A program made the position numbers and the translations under genes. This document shows positions 1-7,033 of a DNA stretch of 36,074 nt, piece after piece. This stretch comes from Indibacter alkaliphilus LW1 (lineage in GTDB: Bacteria; Bacteroidota; Bacteroidia; Cytophagales; Cyclobacteriaceae). The notes beneath the pieces are model-generated. The model was not told the origin of the DNA and made no database searches. It worked only from the letters and a program-made list of their open reading frames with translations. Numbering within the stretch: position 1 is the stretch's first letter; each line of letters opens with the position of its first letter. The stretch spans positions 1 to 36,074 of the forward strand of contig NZ_ALWO02000030.1 of NCBI RefSeq assembly GCF_000295935.2, in the 5' to 3' direction.

Positions 1-86
1 AGAGAATTTCGAGGTATAACTTTAACTTCGTAAGTAGCTAAACCAACTTACACAGTTTTTGTCATAGTCCCTTTAAATGTTTTAAA

Positions 87-344
87 ATGAAATTACTATT
101 ATATCTAATAGTATTAGGATCCGTTTTAGCCTTGTATATTGATGGTATTCTTCTAACTGAAGATGTTCTTTATTTTCATCTGGCTGAGCAGTACTCCAAT
201 ACGAGGATAGAGCAAATGCTTGAGTTTCGAGGAAGATGGCTTTGGTTGACTTACCTGATTGCTCCCATCATAACTTTCTTTAAGATTCTGATCCCTACCA
301 GTTTGGTATATCTGGGGCTTTACCTTTCTAATTTGATTTATTGA
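87..344 (+). CDS. Small hydrophobic membrane protein, possibly C-terminally truncated
   Basis: I do not recognise a named family. The 85-residue product has a hydrophobic N-terminus (about residues 2-22) that could be a signal anchor, a polar middle containing YFHLAEQY and RIEQML, and a second hydrophobic stretch from about residue 52 to the end (LIAPIITFFKILI and LVYLGLYLSNLIY). The protein ends inside the second hydrophobic run, and its stop lies 5 bases from the 3' end of the convergent gene at 350-691. This suggests that the original C-terminus may have been lost. The ATG at 87 is the first start in the frame, and nothing upstream in bases 1-86 is recognisable. It could equally be a complete small inner-membrane protein. 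Confidence 0.5.
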   Translation: MKLLLYLIVLGSVLALYIDGILLTEDVLYFHLAEQYSNTRIEQMLEFRGRWLWLTYLIAPIITFFKILIPTSLVYLGLYLSNLIY

Positions 345-349
345 TTAAT

Positions 350-691
350 TTAGCTTTGGATCTCCTCAATTTCTGACATACCAGTTGAAAGGTCCCCGTT
401 GGTCCATTGCCAGACTTCTTTTAAGCGGAGTCTTCCATCCTTTGCAAAGTATGGACTTGACCTGCATTTACCCGTGCGGATTGCCCCATCTACATTGATA
501 TGCTGATAGACCATATCTATATTTCCTGCTTCGTCTACCTTTCCTAAAATTTGTCCTTTGACTATTTCCCCTCCTTCATATTCAGCTTGGATTATTTTGC
601 CATCCTGCCGATAATGAAAAGTGGTAGAAGCGGATGATTCTCCGTTTTTGCTGTTTTCAACAGCTTTGAATGTTTTGTTATTATAGTTCAT
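350..691 (-). CDS. Small conserved protein of the type often annotated 'n-acetylglutamate synthase'
   Basis: The product is a soluble protein of about 113 residues with a beta-rich pattern: NNKTFKAVENS, STTFHYRQDG, AEYEGGEIVKGQILGKVD, MVYQHINVDG, RTGKCRSSP and LKEVWQWTNGDLSTG. This pattern recurs in a widespread small Bacteroidetes family that databases often label n-acetylglutamate synthase. I know of no evidence for that activity, and there is no GNAT acetyltransferase core, so the real function is unknown. I place the start at the internal ATG at 689-691 because family members begin MNYNNKTF. An in-frame ATG at 746-748 would add 19 residues of unrelated, low-conservation sequence. The gene converges on the small membrane gene upstream in the window. 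Confidence 0.72.
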   Translation of the reverse strand: MNYNNKTFKAVENSKNGESSASTTFHYRQDGKIIQAEYEGGEIVKGQILGKVDEAGNIDMVYQHINVDGAIRTGKCRSSPYFAKDGRLRLKEVWQWTNGDLSTGMSEIEEIQS

Positions 692-850
692 GTTTTCTTG
701 GGGCTTGAAATTCTTTTGTCTACAACTGATGGTTTCTTTCAAATTCATAATTCGAATTCAAAAACAATATCACCATTATTGGCCAATGGATATATCTTTC
801 CAAAAGTACGGGATTTTAAATGTGAGGGGTTAAAGACTTTTTTTCTTATG

Positions 851-1360
851 CTATTCAGTTTTCTGCTTCTTTAAGATCAAAGCACTGATCAGTGTCACTG
901 CCAATCCGAGAGGGACAACCTCTGCAAATGTAATCAGTATCATAAACAATGGATTTTCATACATCCGGGCAAAAGTCTCCATCTCTTTTGTCTTGGCTGC
1001 CAGGTCTTCTTCTGAAGTGCATTGGTACAAAACATGCTGGGTGTATACCTCCATAAAATCCGGGACAAACAGATAAAAAGAAAAGGACCAGATTATAACA
1101 TAAATGACTCCTGCAATCAAAGTGATAATGGTTCCAATTTTTAATCCCTTACCAAATGAAATCCTACCGCCAAGTCCTTTGTCCCTGTAATTTCTGATAC
1201 CTACAAATATGAGTGAATAAATAACCACCAATATGGCATACCCAAGCAGGTCATTGCTCTTGAAATCAGGATCGGTGTAGAGCATGTTCACCATGATGAT
1301 CCAGGGGATGCATAGTAACAGTCCCAGTATGATGCCGAAAATCAATACATTATTTTTCAT
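851..1360 (-). CDS. DUF4199 family integral membrane protein
   Basis: This 169-residue protein has four predicted transmembrane segments: about residues 5-27 (VLIFGIILGLLLCIPWIIMV), 39-56 (LLGYAILVVIYSLIFVGI), 72-97 and 140-163. Between helices 2 and 3 lies the motif NYRDKGLGGRISFGKGLKIG, which is typical of DUF4199, followed by a polar loop of roughly 45 residues before the last helix. Length and topology fit the family, whose molecular role is not established. It lies about 110 bp downstream of a membrane LuxR regulator on the same strand, a pairing common in Bacteroidetes, so the two may be co-expressed. Confidence 0.85.
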   Translation of the reverse strand: MKNNVLIFGIILGLLLCIPWIIMVNMLYTDPDFKSNDLLGYAILVVIYSLIFVGIRNYRDKGLGGRISFGKGLKIGTIITLIAGVIYVIIWSFSFYLFVPDFMEVYTQHVLYQCTSEEDLAAKTKEMETFARMYENPLFMILITFAEVVPLGLAVTLISALILKKQKTE

Positions 1361-1471
1361 TGTAAAATTGCTTTGTTTGGGACAATGCTATTCATATTGA
1401 GCCGAATGGAGCTCATACTTTAGTACCATTTTCTGATTTCAGTACAAACTCCTACCAAAGTACTAAAAGGT

Positions 1472-1963
1472 TCACGGTACGATTTGGAGCTTTTTGGCCC
1501 TGTCAACGGCCTGGGTTCTTCTTTTTACATCCATTTTCACATAGAGATTGGAAAGATGGGTTTTCACTGTGCTTAAAGAAAGAAACAAATTGTCAGCAAT
1601 TTCGGCATTGCTGTGGCCTGAACTTATCAACTGTAGGATTTCAAATTCACGCTTGGTAAGGTTGAGTGCTTCCAAGGCAGATTGGTTGATGGCAAAATCT
1701 TCCGACAATGGCACATAAACCTCTTTTTCCACAATGACCTGCTCCACCTTAGGCTTGGTCAACTGTGTGGCCAACCAAATACCCAAAATTGTAAAAAAGA
1801 CCGCAATCAAGCCCACATAAATATCTATGGCATTGTCCACGATAAGGTATTTCCATTGCAACCATTTCAGGACAAATACCAGTATGGCCATAATCAGGGC
1901 ATAACGGAGGATATGTGATAGGGGAAATTTGATATCTTGGATAGGCTGAATTTTTGAATCCAA
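1472..1963 (-). CDS. Membrane-anchored LuxR-type transcriptional regulator
   Basis: The 163-residue protein has two hydrophobic segments near the N-terminus (about residues 18-35 and 46-66), a KPKVEQVIVEKEVYVPL linker, and a C-terminal LuxR/GerE helix-turn-helix (about residues 98-160). The HTH shows LTKREFEILQLISSGHSNAE and LSLSTVKTHLSNLYVKMDVK, including the conserved E, the G-x-S-N-x-E-I-A turn and the recognition helix. There is no receiver domain, so it is not a response regulator; the membrane segments suggest it senses or is held at the inner membrane. It precedes the DUF4199 gene on the same strand, and I infer that the membrane protein is its partner or target. Confidence 0.85.
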   Translation of the reverse strand: MDSKIQPIQDIKFPLSHILRYALIMAILVFVLKWLQWKYLIVDNAIDIYVGLIAVFFTILGIWLATQLTKPKVEQVIVEKEVYVPLSEDFAINQSALEALNLTKREFEILQLISSGHSNAEIADNLFLSLSTVKTHLSNLYVKMDVKRRTQAVDRAKKLQIVP

Positions 1964-2187
1964 TTTATGAATTTTGAACCAATTTTTTTAAGCCAATCCA
2001 AACAAATTAATAATGAATTGGAGGCGAATTTGCTGATTTTATTTTCCCAAAATCCATCCATTCCAATAGGTGTTGTGCCTGAGCATTTGATAAAGGTTCA
2101 TTTTTCCCCAAAGGGCAGTATTCGATTCATCCAGTACATTTATTCTGGTAATCAAATTTTCCCTATTGTCATTTTGAAATATGGTAT

Positions 2188-2748
2188 TCATTCTAATTTT
2201 TCCTTAACTGGTTGATATTGCAAAATCACAGCTCCAAAATCCAATGTCTCGGTCTTTTCAAGTTTTAGATTAATCTTCTGGCTGATGTTTTTGAACAATG
2301 GCAATCCGTTTCCCACAATTACCGGGTGAACACAAAGTTGGTATTCATCTATCAATTGCAGATTGGTCAATTCCACTATCAAACTTGGGCTGCATACATA
2401 AATGTCTTTTCCGGTGTTTTGCTTTAGACCCAATACTTCTTCTCTTAGACTTTTGACCGCTAGTTTTGCAGAATCCCAATCCAATTTTTTCAAAGTGCTT
2501 GAAAAGACGATTTTAGGAGCTTTGTTAATTGCGGCAGCAAATGCATCAGTGGCCTTGTCTCCAGTGGGTTGCTTGGCAATGGGGATCCAATATTCCATCA
2601 GCTGGTAGGTGATCCTTCCATAGAGGAGCGTCCCGGCTTGGTTTATCAAGTCTGCATACAGTTGATGCATCTCCTCATTCCCATCTATGGAAGTATGGTC
2701 ACAGAATCCATCAAGGGTCATATTGAATGCAGCAATTACTTTGGGCAT
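2188..2748 (-). CDS. Dihydrofolate reductase-like (RibD C-terminal domain) protein
   Basis: The 186-residue cytoplasmic protein matches the RibD C-terminal/DHFR-like fold. It begins PKVIAAFNMTLDGF, has the TLLYGRITYQLMEYW motif around residue 41, KAPKIVFSSTLKKLDW around 94-110, and a glycine-containing C-terminal strand (HPVIVGNGLPLFK). Proteins of this type bind NADPH and are annotated as deaminase-reductase or dihydrofolate-reductase family; the substrate of stand-alone members is generally unknown. It is not the folate-pathway FolA, being of the divergent RibD_C type. It lies among other small stress or housekeeping-type genes (VOC, DUF1801). Confidence 0.85.
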   Translation of the reverse strand: MPKVIAAFNMTLDGFCDHTSIDGNEEMHQLYADLINQAGTLLYGRITYQLMEYWIPIAKQPTGDKATDAFAAAINKAPKIVFSSTLKKLDWDSAKLAVKSLREEVLGLKQNTGKDIYVCSPSLIVELTNLQLIDEYQLCVHPVIVGNGLPLFKNISQKINLKLEKTETLDFGAVILQYQPVKEKLE

Positions 2749-2772
2749 ATTTTGGGGATTTGCATGGTCAAA

Positions 2773-2833
2773 ACCTTCCCGGTTTCAGGCTATTTCGATT
2801 TTATTATGCCACTTTGGTAAAAACCTGGAAGGT
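2773..2833. repeat. Inverted repeat between the DHFR-like and VOC genes
   Basis: ACCTTCCCGGTTT (2773-2785) and AAACCTGGAAGGT (2821-2833) are reverse complements at 12 of 13 positions, separated by 35 bases. The arms resemble the AACCTTCCAGGTT-type intergenic palindromes often seen in Bacteroidetes. It sits just past the stop of the VOC gene and upstream of the DHFR-like gene, both on the minus strand, so it could act as a weak terminator or be a REP-like element. Confidence 0.55.
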
Positions 2834-2847
2834 GTACAGTCACTTCA

Positions 2848-3261
2848 TCAAGCTTGCTCCAAAGAAAGCATCCAACGCACACCGAACTTATCGATGACCA
2901 TGGCGAACAGGGAACCCCAAAATTGAGGTTCCAGCTTTTGGACCACATTGCCTCCTTCTGAAAGTTTTTGGTAGAGGTGGTTTATTTCATCTTCTGTATC
3001 ACAGGAAAGACTGAGCTGTACCGAATTGCCCTGCTTCAGATCTCCTTGGCCGCACATATCAGAGGCCATGAATTTAAAATCACCATTGCTTAGTGTGGAA
3101 TGCAGGATTTGGTCATAGAGATCTTCCGGAAAATGCTCCTTGGCGGGAGATTCACCGATTGGCATGATTTCAAGGTTACCGCCAAATAATTTATGGTAAA
3201 ACTGCATGGCTTCCTTGCAGTTGTCCTGGAAGTGTAGGTAGGGTTGTACTGGGTTTTTCAT
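2848..3261 (-). CDS. VOC family protein, PhnB-like
   Basis: The 137-residue protein is a glyoxalase/bleomycin-resistance-fold protein of the PhnB type. It starts with PVQPYLHFQDNCKEAMQFYHKLFGG, contains HSTLSNGDFKFMASD in the middle, and ends with FWGSLFAMVIDKFGVRWML. Typical members are 135-145 residues, so it is full length. The fold normally places a divalent metal and a small substrate in a paired beta-alpha-beta-beta-beta module, but no specific reaction can be assigned. The family is not the phosphonate-pathway enzyme that its name suggests. The region upstream of its start is AT-rich. Confidence 0.85.
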   Translation of the reverse strand: MKNPVQPYLHFQDNCKEAMQFYHKLFGGNLEIMPIGESPAKEHFPEDLYDQILHSTLSNGDFKFMASDMCGQGDLKQGNSVQLSLSCDTEDEINHLYQKLSEGGNVVQKLEPQFWGSLFAMVIDKFGVRWMLSLEQA

Positions 3262-3361
3262 AGTATAATAATGATATTAAATTGATATTAGATATTCATG
3301 GATACTATTCTTAGTCAAATGTTTAAATCATTTTTATACCCAAACGGTATTTAAATGGTGA

Positions 3362-3673
3362 TTATTTTTTTGTACTTTCTTCTTTAAAGCTTAATCCTTT
3401 TTCAGCCAAGGCCTTTCTCAAGATTGGTAAACTTGCCTTTCCCATTCCGTGTAGCTTCAGGATTTCCTTTTCGGAATACTTAGCTAATTTTTCCAATGTA
3501 TCTATCCCCAGGTACTCTATCAGCGCACTCCTAGCAGGGGATGACAATAAAGAAAGGAATCCATCTTTAGGTTTATTTTCTTTTTCACATGTGGGACAGG
3601 TAGGACAATCAGTACTCTTGTAGTATCTGTGGCCTTTTTCACAGGTCCGAAGTGTCTTTTGTCTTTCCATCAA
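3362..3673 (-). CDS. Zinc-ribbon protein with RNA polymerase alpha C-terminal-like helix-hairpin-helix
   Basis: The 103-residue protein has two parts. Residues 11-29 contain Cys11, His15, Cys23, Cys26 and Cys29, a likely zinc-binding knuckle. Residues about 47-95 form a helical domain with the hairpin LHGMGKASLPILRKALAEKG, which resembles the alpha-subunit C-terminal domain of RNA polymerase and other helix-hairpin-helix DNA-binding modules. It is far too short to be RpoA. Nucleic-acid binding is likely; the biological role is unknown. A decayed fragment of a close relative is present at 21855-21935 on the same strand. The start could be either of the first two Met codons. Confidence 0.78.
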   Translation of the reverse strand: MMERQKTLRTCEKGHRYYKSTDCPTCPTCEKENKPKDGFLSLLSSPARSALIEYLGIDTLEKLAKYSEKEILKLHGMGKASLPILRKALAEKGLSFKEESTKK

Positions 3674-3681
3674 GACCAGGG

Positions 3682-3813
3682 TTAATGGGTTTCTTCGTAT
3701 TCTTTGAAATTGTTCAAAATAGCCTGCCAGCCATCCTGCTGCATATCCTTGGAATGGCTTTGGTCTGGATCAAAACTGATTTTCACTAAAGTAATTTCTC
3801 CTTCTGGCCTGAA
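3682..3813 (-). pseudogene. C-terminal remnant of an SRPBCC/AHSA1-type protein
   Basis: In a frame different from the VOC gene that overlaps it, the minus strand reads RPEGEITLVKISFD followed by a charged helix ending DGWQAILNNFKEYEE and then a stop at 3682-3684. This is the usual end of an AHSA1/SRPBCC (START-like) domain, where a long C-terminal helix packs across the sheet. No start or N-terminal two-thirds of such a protein is present: the frame upstream is only the shadow of the VOC gene. I infer a deletion that joined the front of a VOC gene to the tail of a downstream SRPBCC gene. Confidence 0.6.
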
Positions 3814-4207
3814 TTTGATTAGGATCGCTGTACATGATTTCCCATTGGTGACCATCTGGGTCAGCAATGCAATCGTAATACATCCAGCCATGGTCTTCGG
3901 CATCCTTATAGCGGGTGGCACCGTTTTCCAATGCTGTTTTAACCATTTCATCAACCTTTTGCCGACTTTCTACTTCTATGGCCAGCAATACCTGGGTGGT
4001 GTTTTGGTCAGCAATTGGTCTATTGGTGAAAGTGGAGAAAAACTCCCTTTTAAGTAGCATGGCACAAATACTTCCTTCATTTAGCATCAGGCAAAGTGCC
4101 TTGTCATCAGAAAAACTTTCGTTAAAAGAAAATCCGAGTTCGGTCCAAAAGGATCTGGACCTTTCCAGATCTTTGACAGGAAGATTAACATAAATTGATT
4201 TTATCAT
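3770..4207 (-). CDS. VOC family protein, extradiol-dioxygenase/glyoxalase type
   Basis: The 145-residue protein begins IKSIYVNLPVKDLERSRSFW and ends its fold with CIADPDGHQWEIMYSDPNQI, both signatures of VOC proteins. The last 15 or so residues (QARRRNYFSENQF) do not look like family sequence. They are read from DNA that encodes an SRPBCC C-terminus in another frame, so the tail was probably acquired by a deletion junction. The core domain appears intact and may be functional. The start overlaps the stop of the DUF1801 gene upstream by an ATGA overlap at 4204-4207, indicating co-translation in one minus-strand operon. Confidence 0.82.
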   Translation of the reverse strand: MIKSIYVNLPVKDLERSRSFWTELGFSFNESFSDDKALCLMLNEGSICAMLLKREFFSTFTNRPIADQNTTQVLLAIEVESRQKVDEMVKTALENGATRYKDAEDHGWMYYDCIADPDGHQWEIMYSDPNQIQARRRNYFSENQF

Positions 4208-4566
4208 GGTGCTTTGGGTTTTGTTGATTGCTTATTTTCTTCTACCCTAAACCTGACCATGTCGGTGATCAGACCATAGGGGATTTCCCGGTCAAGGGGA
4301 AATTGCACGGATCCTTTACCCTGTTTATAAATAGAAAGGGCTTCTATAAAGGATTCATGGCCAGTCGGTGTGGCATAAAAACCTATATGATGCTTGTAAC
4401 CCGCAAAATACACCAAGGGCTTCCCATGGGTTTTATAGGCAGGCATGCCATAAGCCATGGATTCCACTGCATCAGGCGCTTGCCGCAAAATGATTCCCCT
4501 GATCTCTTTCAAGATGGTTTGGACCATCTCGGGAAAGTTTCCAATATAGGACTCCACTTCGTTCAT
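4204..4566 (-). CDS. DUF1801 family protein (YdhG-like)
   Basis: The 120-residue protein matches DUF1801: EVESYIGNFPEMVQTILKEI, QAPDAVESMAYGMPAYK, LVYFAGYKHHIGFYATP and the C-terminal REIPYGLITDMVRFRVEE. Members are small cytoplasmic proteins of the YdhG/frataxin-like fold. An iron-chaperone role has been proposed for some relatives, but this cannot be inferred for the present one. I use the ATG at 4564-4566 because it directly precedes the conserved EVESYI; an upstream ATG would add 14 residues with no family similarity. It overlaps the downstream VOC gene by 4 bases. Confidence 0.85.
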   Translation of the reverse strand: MNEVESYIGNFPEMVQTILKEIRGIILRQAPDAVESMAYGMPAYKTHGKPLVYFAGYKHHIGFYATPTGHESFIEALSIYKQGKGSVQFPLDREIPYGLITDMVRFRVEENKQSTKPKAP

Positions 4567-4648
4567 AATTAATAAGGAATAAGTCATTAGTTGTAAGGGG
4601 TAAGTCAAAATTGGCTTTTAGAAGTTATTAAAACCGCTTTCTTGATCA

Positions 4649-5005
4649 TCAACCTTTTAGGTTAAGGGATTTAATCAACCCTCTTAGTATTTTTGCTACC
4701 TCTTCCGATTTTTTTACCAAATTATAGGTTTGGTCATCCGTGGTGTATCCTAACCTTTGGGCAAGATAAACCATGGACTTCACCTCGCTACACTAAGCAA
4801 TGGCTATGTACAAGAATCGGCAAAAATCCGAATCTGAACTTCGATCAAAACCTTCCGCAATGTTATTGGATACAGAAACTGCTGCACGGCAAATCTGATC
4901 CCGAAACCCAAAATCCTTCGAATGCTGGAAAATTCTATAAATGTCCACAGCCAAATCTTGCGCCTTCTGCCAACCAATTATGTCCTCAAATCTTTGAATT
5001 CCCAT
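4649..5005 (-). pseudogene. Four-helix-bundle (S23/IVP-type) protein gene with in-frame TAG
   Basis: The minus strand reads MGIQRFEDIIGWQKAQDLAV, DQICRAAVSVSNNIAEGFDR and RFLYIAIA, then meets TAG at 4793-4795. In the same frame it continues CSEVKSMVYLAQRLGYTTDD and finishes with KSEEVAKILRGLIKSLN and TGA at 4649-4651. The whole fits the four-helix-bundle family (related to proteins encoded in 23S rRNA intervening sequences) in both length, about 119 codons, and sequence on either side of the stop. Where relatives have ARGS before the conserved SEVKS, this copy has AIA-stop-C, so several substitutions have accumulated. I infer an inactivated gene. A sequencing error is less likely given the neighbouring changes. 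Confidence 0.82.
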
Positions 5006-5126
5006 ACTGCTCAACTTTTATTTACACCTCATTACACAATCTCCCCCTTGAAAATAGCATCATTTATTACCTCACCTCTTCACTTCCTCTTAATCACTTT
5101 TTACTTAAACCTAATCCCTTTCCCCT

Positions 5127-5519
5127 TCACCTCAACCTCACCAACTCTCCTTTCCTCTTGACAATATTCTTGTAATCCCATTGGATGGATCTGGACTTTT
5201 CCAGCCATCGAGCCAAATCCTCTTGGTCGATTTCAGATACATGTTGGTAGAAGATAGAAGCATCCTTGAATTTCTTCCCCAAGACATTCAGCGCCTTCTC
5301 CCCAAAATCTGCCCCACTCCAAAACATCAGCCGGACGCCTGGTTTTTGGATGCTAAAACCCACGGTAGGGTTTCCTTCCAGAAACCAAACCGGATGCCGG
5401 TGCCAGATTTTGCTTTCTGCTTCAGGCAAGTTTTCATCAATGATTTGGGCTAGTCTAAGCAAGATTTCTTTGAAATCAATCGTTTGGGATTCGATATATT
5501 CTCGGATTTCTTGGTTCAT
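5127..5519 (-). CDS. DUF1801 family protein, second type
   Basis: This 130-residue protein carries the DUF1801 pattern in a different subfamily from the gene at 4204-4566: ENLPEAESKIWHRHPVWFLE, GNPTVGFSIQKPGVRLMFWS and a C-terminal ARWLEKSRSIQWDYKNIVKR. The fold is the small mixed alpha/beta YdhG type and the function is unknown. Its C-terminal codons run into a purine-rich stretch (in its own strand) that extends to about 5030. It is flanked on both sides by decayed genes, yet its own frame is uninterrupted. Confidence 0.83.
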   Translation of the reverse strand: MNQEIREYIESQTIDFKEILLRLAQIIDENLPEAESKIWHRHPVWFLEGNPTVGFSIQKPGVRLMFWSGADFGEKALNVLGKKFKDASIFYQHVSEIDQEDLARWLEKSRSIQWDYKNIVKRKGELVRLR

Positions 5520-5561
5520 TTCTTAAAATATGTTTTACAATACCGGCAACAAGACCAGTCA

Positions 5562-5860
5562 TCAATTGTAACTTAATGGCTGATTACCAAATGCCTTTCT
5601 CAATATCCCGACCTGCCCGATATGATAAGCCTGGTGATGGTTTATAGATGTCCTCAACTGGCCAACAGAATTAGAGACAGTATCAAATGGCTTCGGTGGT
5701 TTACTGTTGATCCGCTCCATTGTGAGTTTCTCCTGTCCTTCTCTTGTTGGTTGCTAAAGTCCGTTCCACTCAGCTTTTGTTTCAGTTATTTCCGAGTAAG
5801 GAAAATTGCCTTTTGCTCCTGGCTAACCCATCACTTCAATAACTTGCTGAACATATCTAC
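5562..5860 (-). pseudogene. DinB-family protein remnant with stops and a frameshift
   Basis: Reading the minus strand, the end is clear: PKPFDTVSNSVGQLRTSINH then HQAYHIGQVGILRKAFGN and TGA at 5562-5564, which is the C-terminal half of a DinB/DUF-type four-helix protein with its metal-binding His-x-x-x-His region. Upstream in the same frame GNFPYSEITETKAEWNGL is followed by TAG. Further upstream VDMFSKLLK, TGA, WVSQEQK appears in a second frame. The N-terminal third is missing. The combination of one frameshift, two stops and the missing 5' end shows a non-functional gene. DinB-family proteins are often thiol transferases or metal-dependent detoxification proteins. Confidence 0.8.
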
Positions 5861-6163
5861 ATAACAAATATAGTGAAGTCTGAAAAATTCATGTATTGCA
5901 AAAACGACATTATAAAGTGTTGATTACGACAAATTTTACTGCCTGAATATGACTTTGAAAACAATTCCCTTGAGCATCTTGAAATTGGTGTTCATCGAGT
6001 TGTTAAAAAAAATACTTGTTAAATTGGGAATTCATCAAAATGCAAAGAATTTATTCTCTAGTTGGTGTTTTTTAGCAAGCAATAAATAATATGGGTTAAA
6101 AACTGCTATCATCTGACTGATAAGTTATTTAAAAAGTGGACCCATTAAAGTTTTGGAGGCTTT
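5861..6163. other. AT-rich gap without a recognisable gene
   Basis: This stretch lies between the DinB remnant and the GrpB gene. It holds a possible 46-codon reading frame at 5949-6089 (+) with no recognisable similarity. A GGAGG sequence at 6155-6159 lies just before the GrpB start. I see no terminator or promoter that I can defend. Confidence 0.4.
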
Positions 6164-6751
6164 TTGCTGAAAATCATTATTGAAGATTACAATCCAAAAT
6201 GGGTTGGATTATTCCTAACCAAGAAACAAAAATTGAAGGATCTTCTGGAGCAGTTTTCTCCTGCAGTAGAACATATTGGGAGTACCAGTGTGGAGAGATT
6301 AATGGCAAAACCCATAATTGATATTATGGTAGGGCTTAACCATGAAGAGCATTTGGATCAGGTGATCGGTCCGATGACCGGTAATGGCTATACTTATTTC
6401 AAAATCTATGAAGCCATTTTGCCTGAAAGACACCTTTTTGGAAAATTGAAACCTTTGGTACCTATTGAGGTCCCTGAAGTAATCGGTCTAAATGAGGAAT
6501 ATATTGCAGGCAAAGAGTTCTTTTCTTTAACTCATATCCATGTATTGATAAAAGACAGTCCTGAATGGATAAGGCATCTTGCATTCAGAGAGTTTCTAAG
6601 GGCACATCCGGAGAAAAGAAATGAATACCAAACTCTTAAGATTGAATTGGCCAAACAAGAGTTTCAACACCACTTTGAATATAATGCAGGTAAAAATGAT
6701 TTTATAAAAGCCACTGAAAAATTGGCCTTGGAATGGTATCAGGAAGCTTAA
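6164..6751 (+). CDS. GrpB family (UPF0157) nucleotidyltransferase-fold protein
   Basis: The 195-residue protein has the GrpB signature VEHIGSTSVERLMAKPIIDI near residues 35-55, then a central domain with YEAILPERHLFGK and THIHVLIKDSPEWIRHLAFR, and a lysine-rich C-terminal helix. GrpB-type proteins share the nucleotidyltransferase fold; the fused example in CoaE suggests links to nucleotide metabolism, but stand-alone members have no confirmed reaction. The start is a TTG at 6164 (no ATG is available before the conserved core), supported by GGAGG at 6155-6159. Such a strong Shine-Dalgarno sequence is unusual in Bacteroidetes. The gene stands alone on the plus strand among minus-strand genes and remnants. 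Confidence 0.87.
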   Translation: MLKIIIEDYNPKWVGLFLTKKQKLKDLLEQFSPAVEHIGSTSVERLMAKPIIDIMVGLNHEEHLDQVIGPMTGNGYTYFKIYEAILPERHLFGKLKPLVPIEVPEVIGLNEEYIAGKEFFSLTHIHVLIKDSPEWIRHLAFREFLRAHPEKRNEYQTLKIELAKQEFQHHFEYNAGKNDFIKATEKLALEWYQEA

Positions 6752-6828
6752 GGGAAATTTGGGACAGATCATAATTTTCACAATTCAATTACCATTCTTC
6801 AAACAACTTGACTATTGGCTTTTCGAGC

Positions 6829-6930
6829 TCATATTGCCACAATCTGTATCCCCTGATATTCCAGCTCTTTTAATTTCATCCCTGCGAGCAACAATTGATC
6901 CGCTTCTATGCACTTCCTGATTTCTGCCAT
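6829..6930 (-). pseudogene. Fragment of a second copy of the 79-residue protein gene
   Basis: The minus strand encodes MAEIRKCIEADQLLLAGMKL then KELEYQGIQIVAI and a TGA at 6829-6831. This matches the last 33 residues of the intact small gene at 22631-22870 at about 27 positions, and the DNA is similarly close. The first 46 codons of that gene have no counterpart here. It is therefore a truncated paralogue, 16 kb away from the intact copy and in the same orientation. Confidence 0.78.
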
Positions 6931-7033
6931 AAGAATGAAGTGGGATATTTTTTATTGTTGTGCTTAGAGATAGCGATCTTGGATTTTTTGATGCAAGTGA
7001 ATTTCCTTCATTCTAAATTTTATAGGCTAAACT

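Noticed and set aside
1967-2215. 82-codon plus-strand frame between the LuxR and DHFR-like genes
   Set aside because: No recognisable similarity, and it runs into the end of the DHFR-like gene; most likely the non-coding upstream region of the LuxR gene.
3704-4193. Plus-strand frames opposite the VOC genes
   Set aside because: They are shadows of well-supported minus-strand VOC and SRPBCC coding sequence.
4693-5175. 160-codon plus-strand frame
   Set aside because: It runs antisense over the four-helix-bundle pseudogene and the pyrimidine-rich tract; composition is low complexity and no family is recognisable.
5949-6089. 46-codon plus-strand frame with an amphipathic lysine/leucine-rich product
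   Set aside because: AT-rich context, no ribosome-binding signal and no similarity; cannot be separated from chance.
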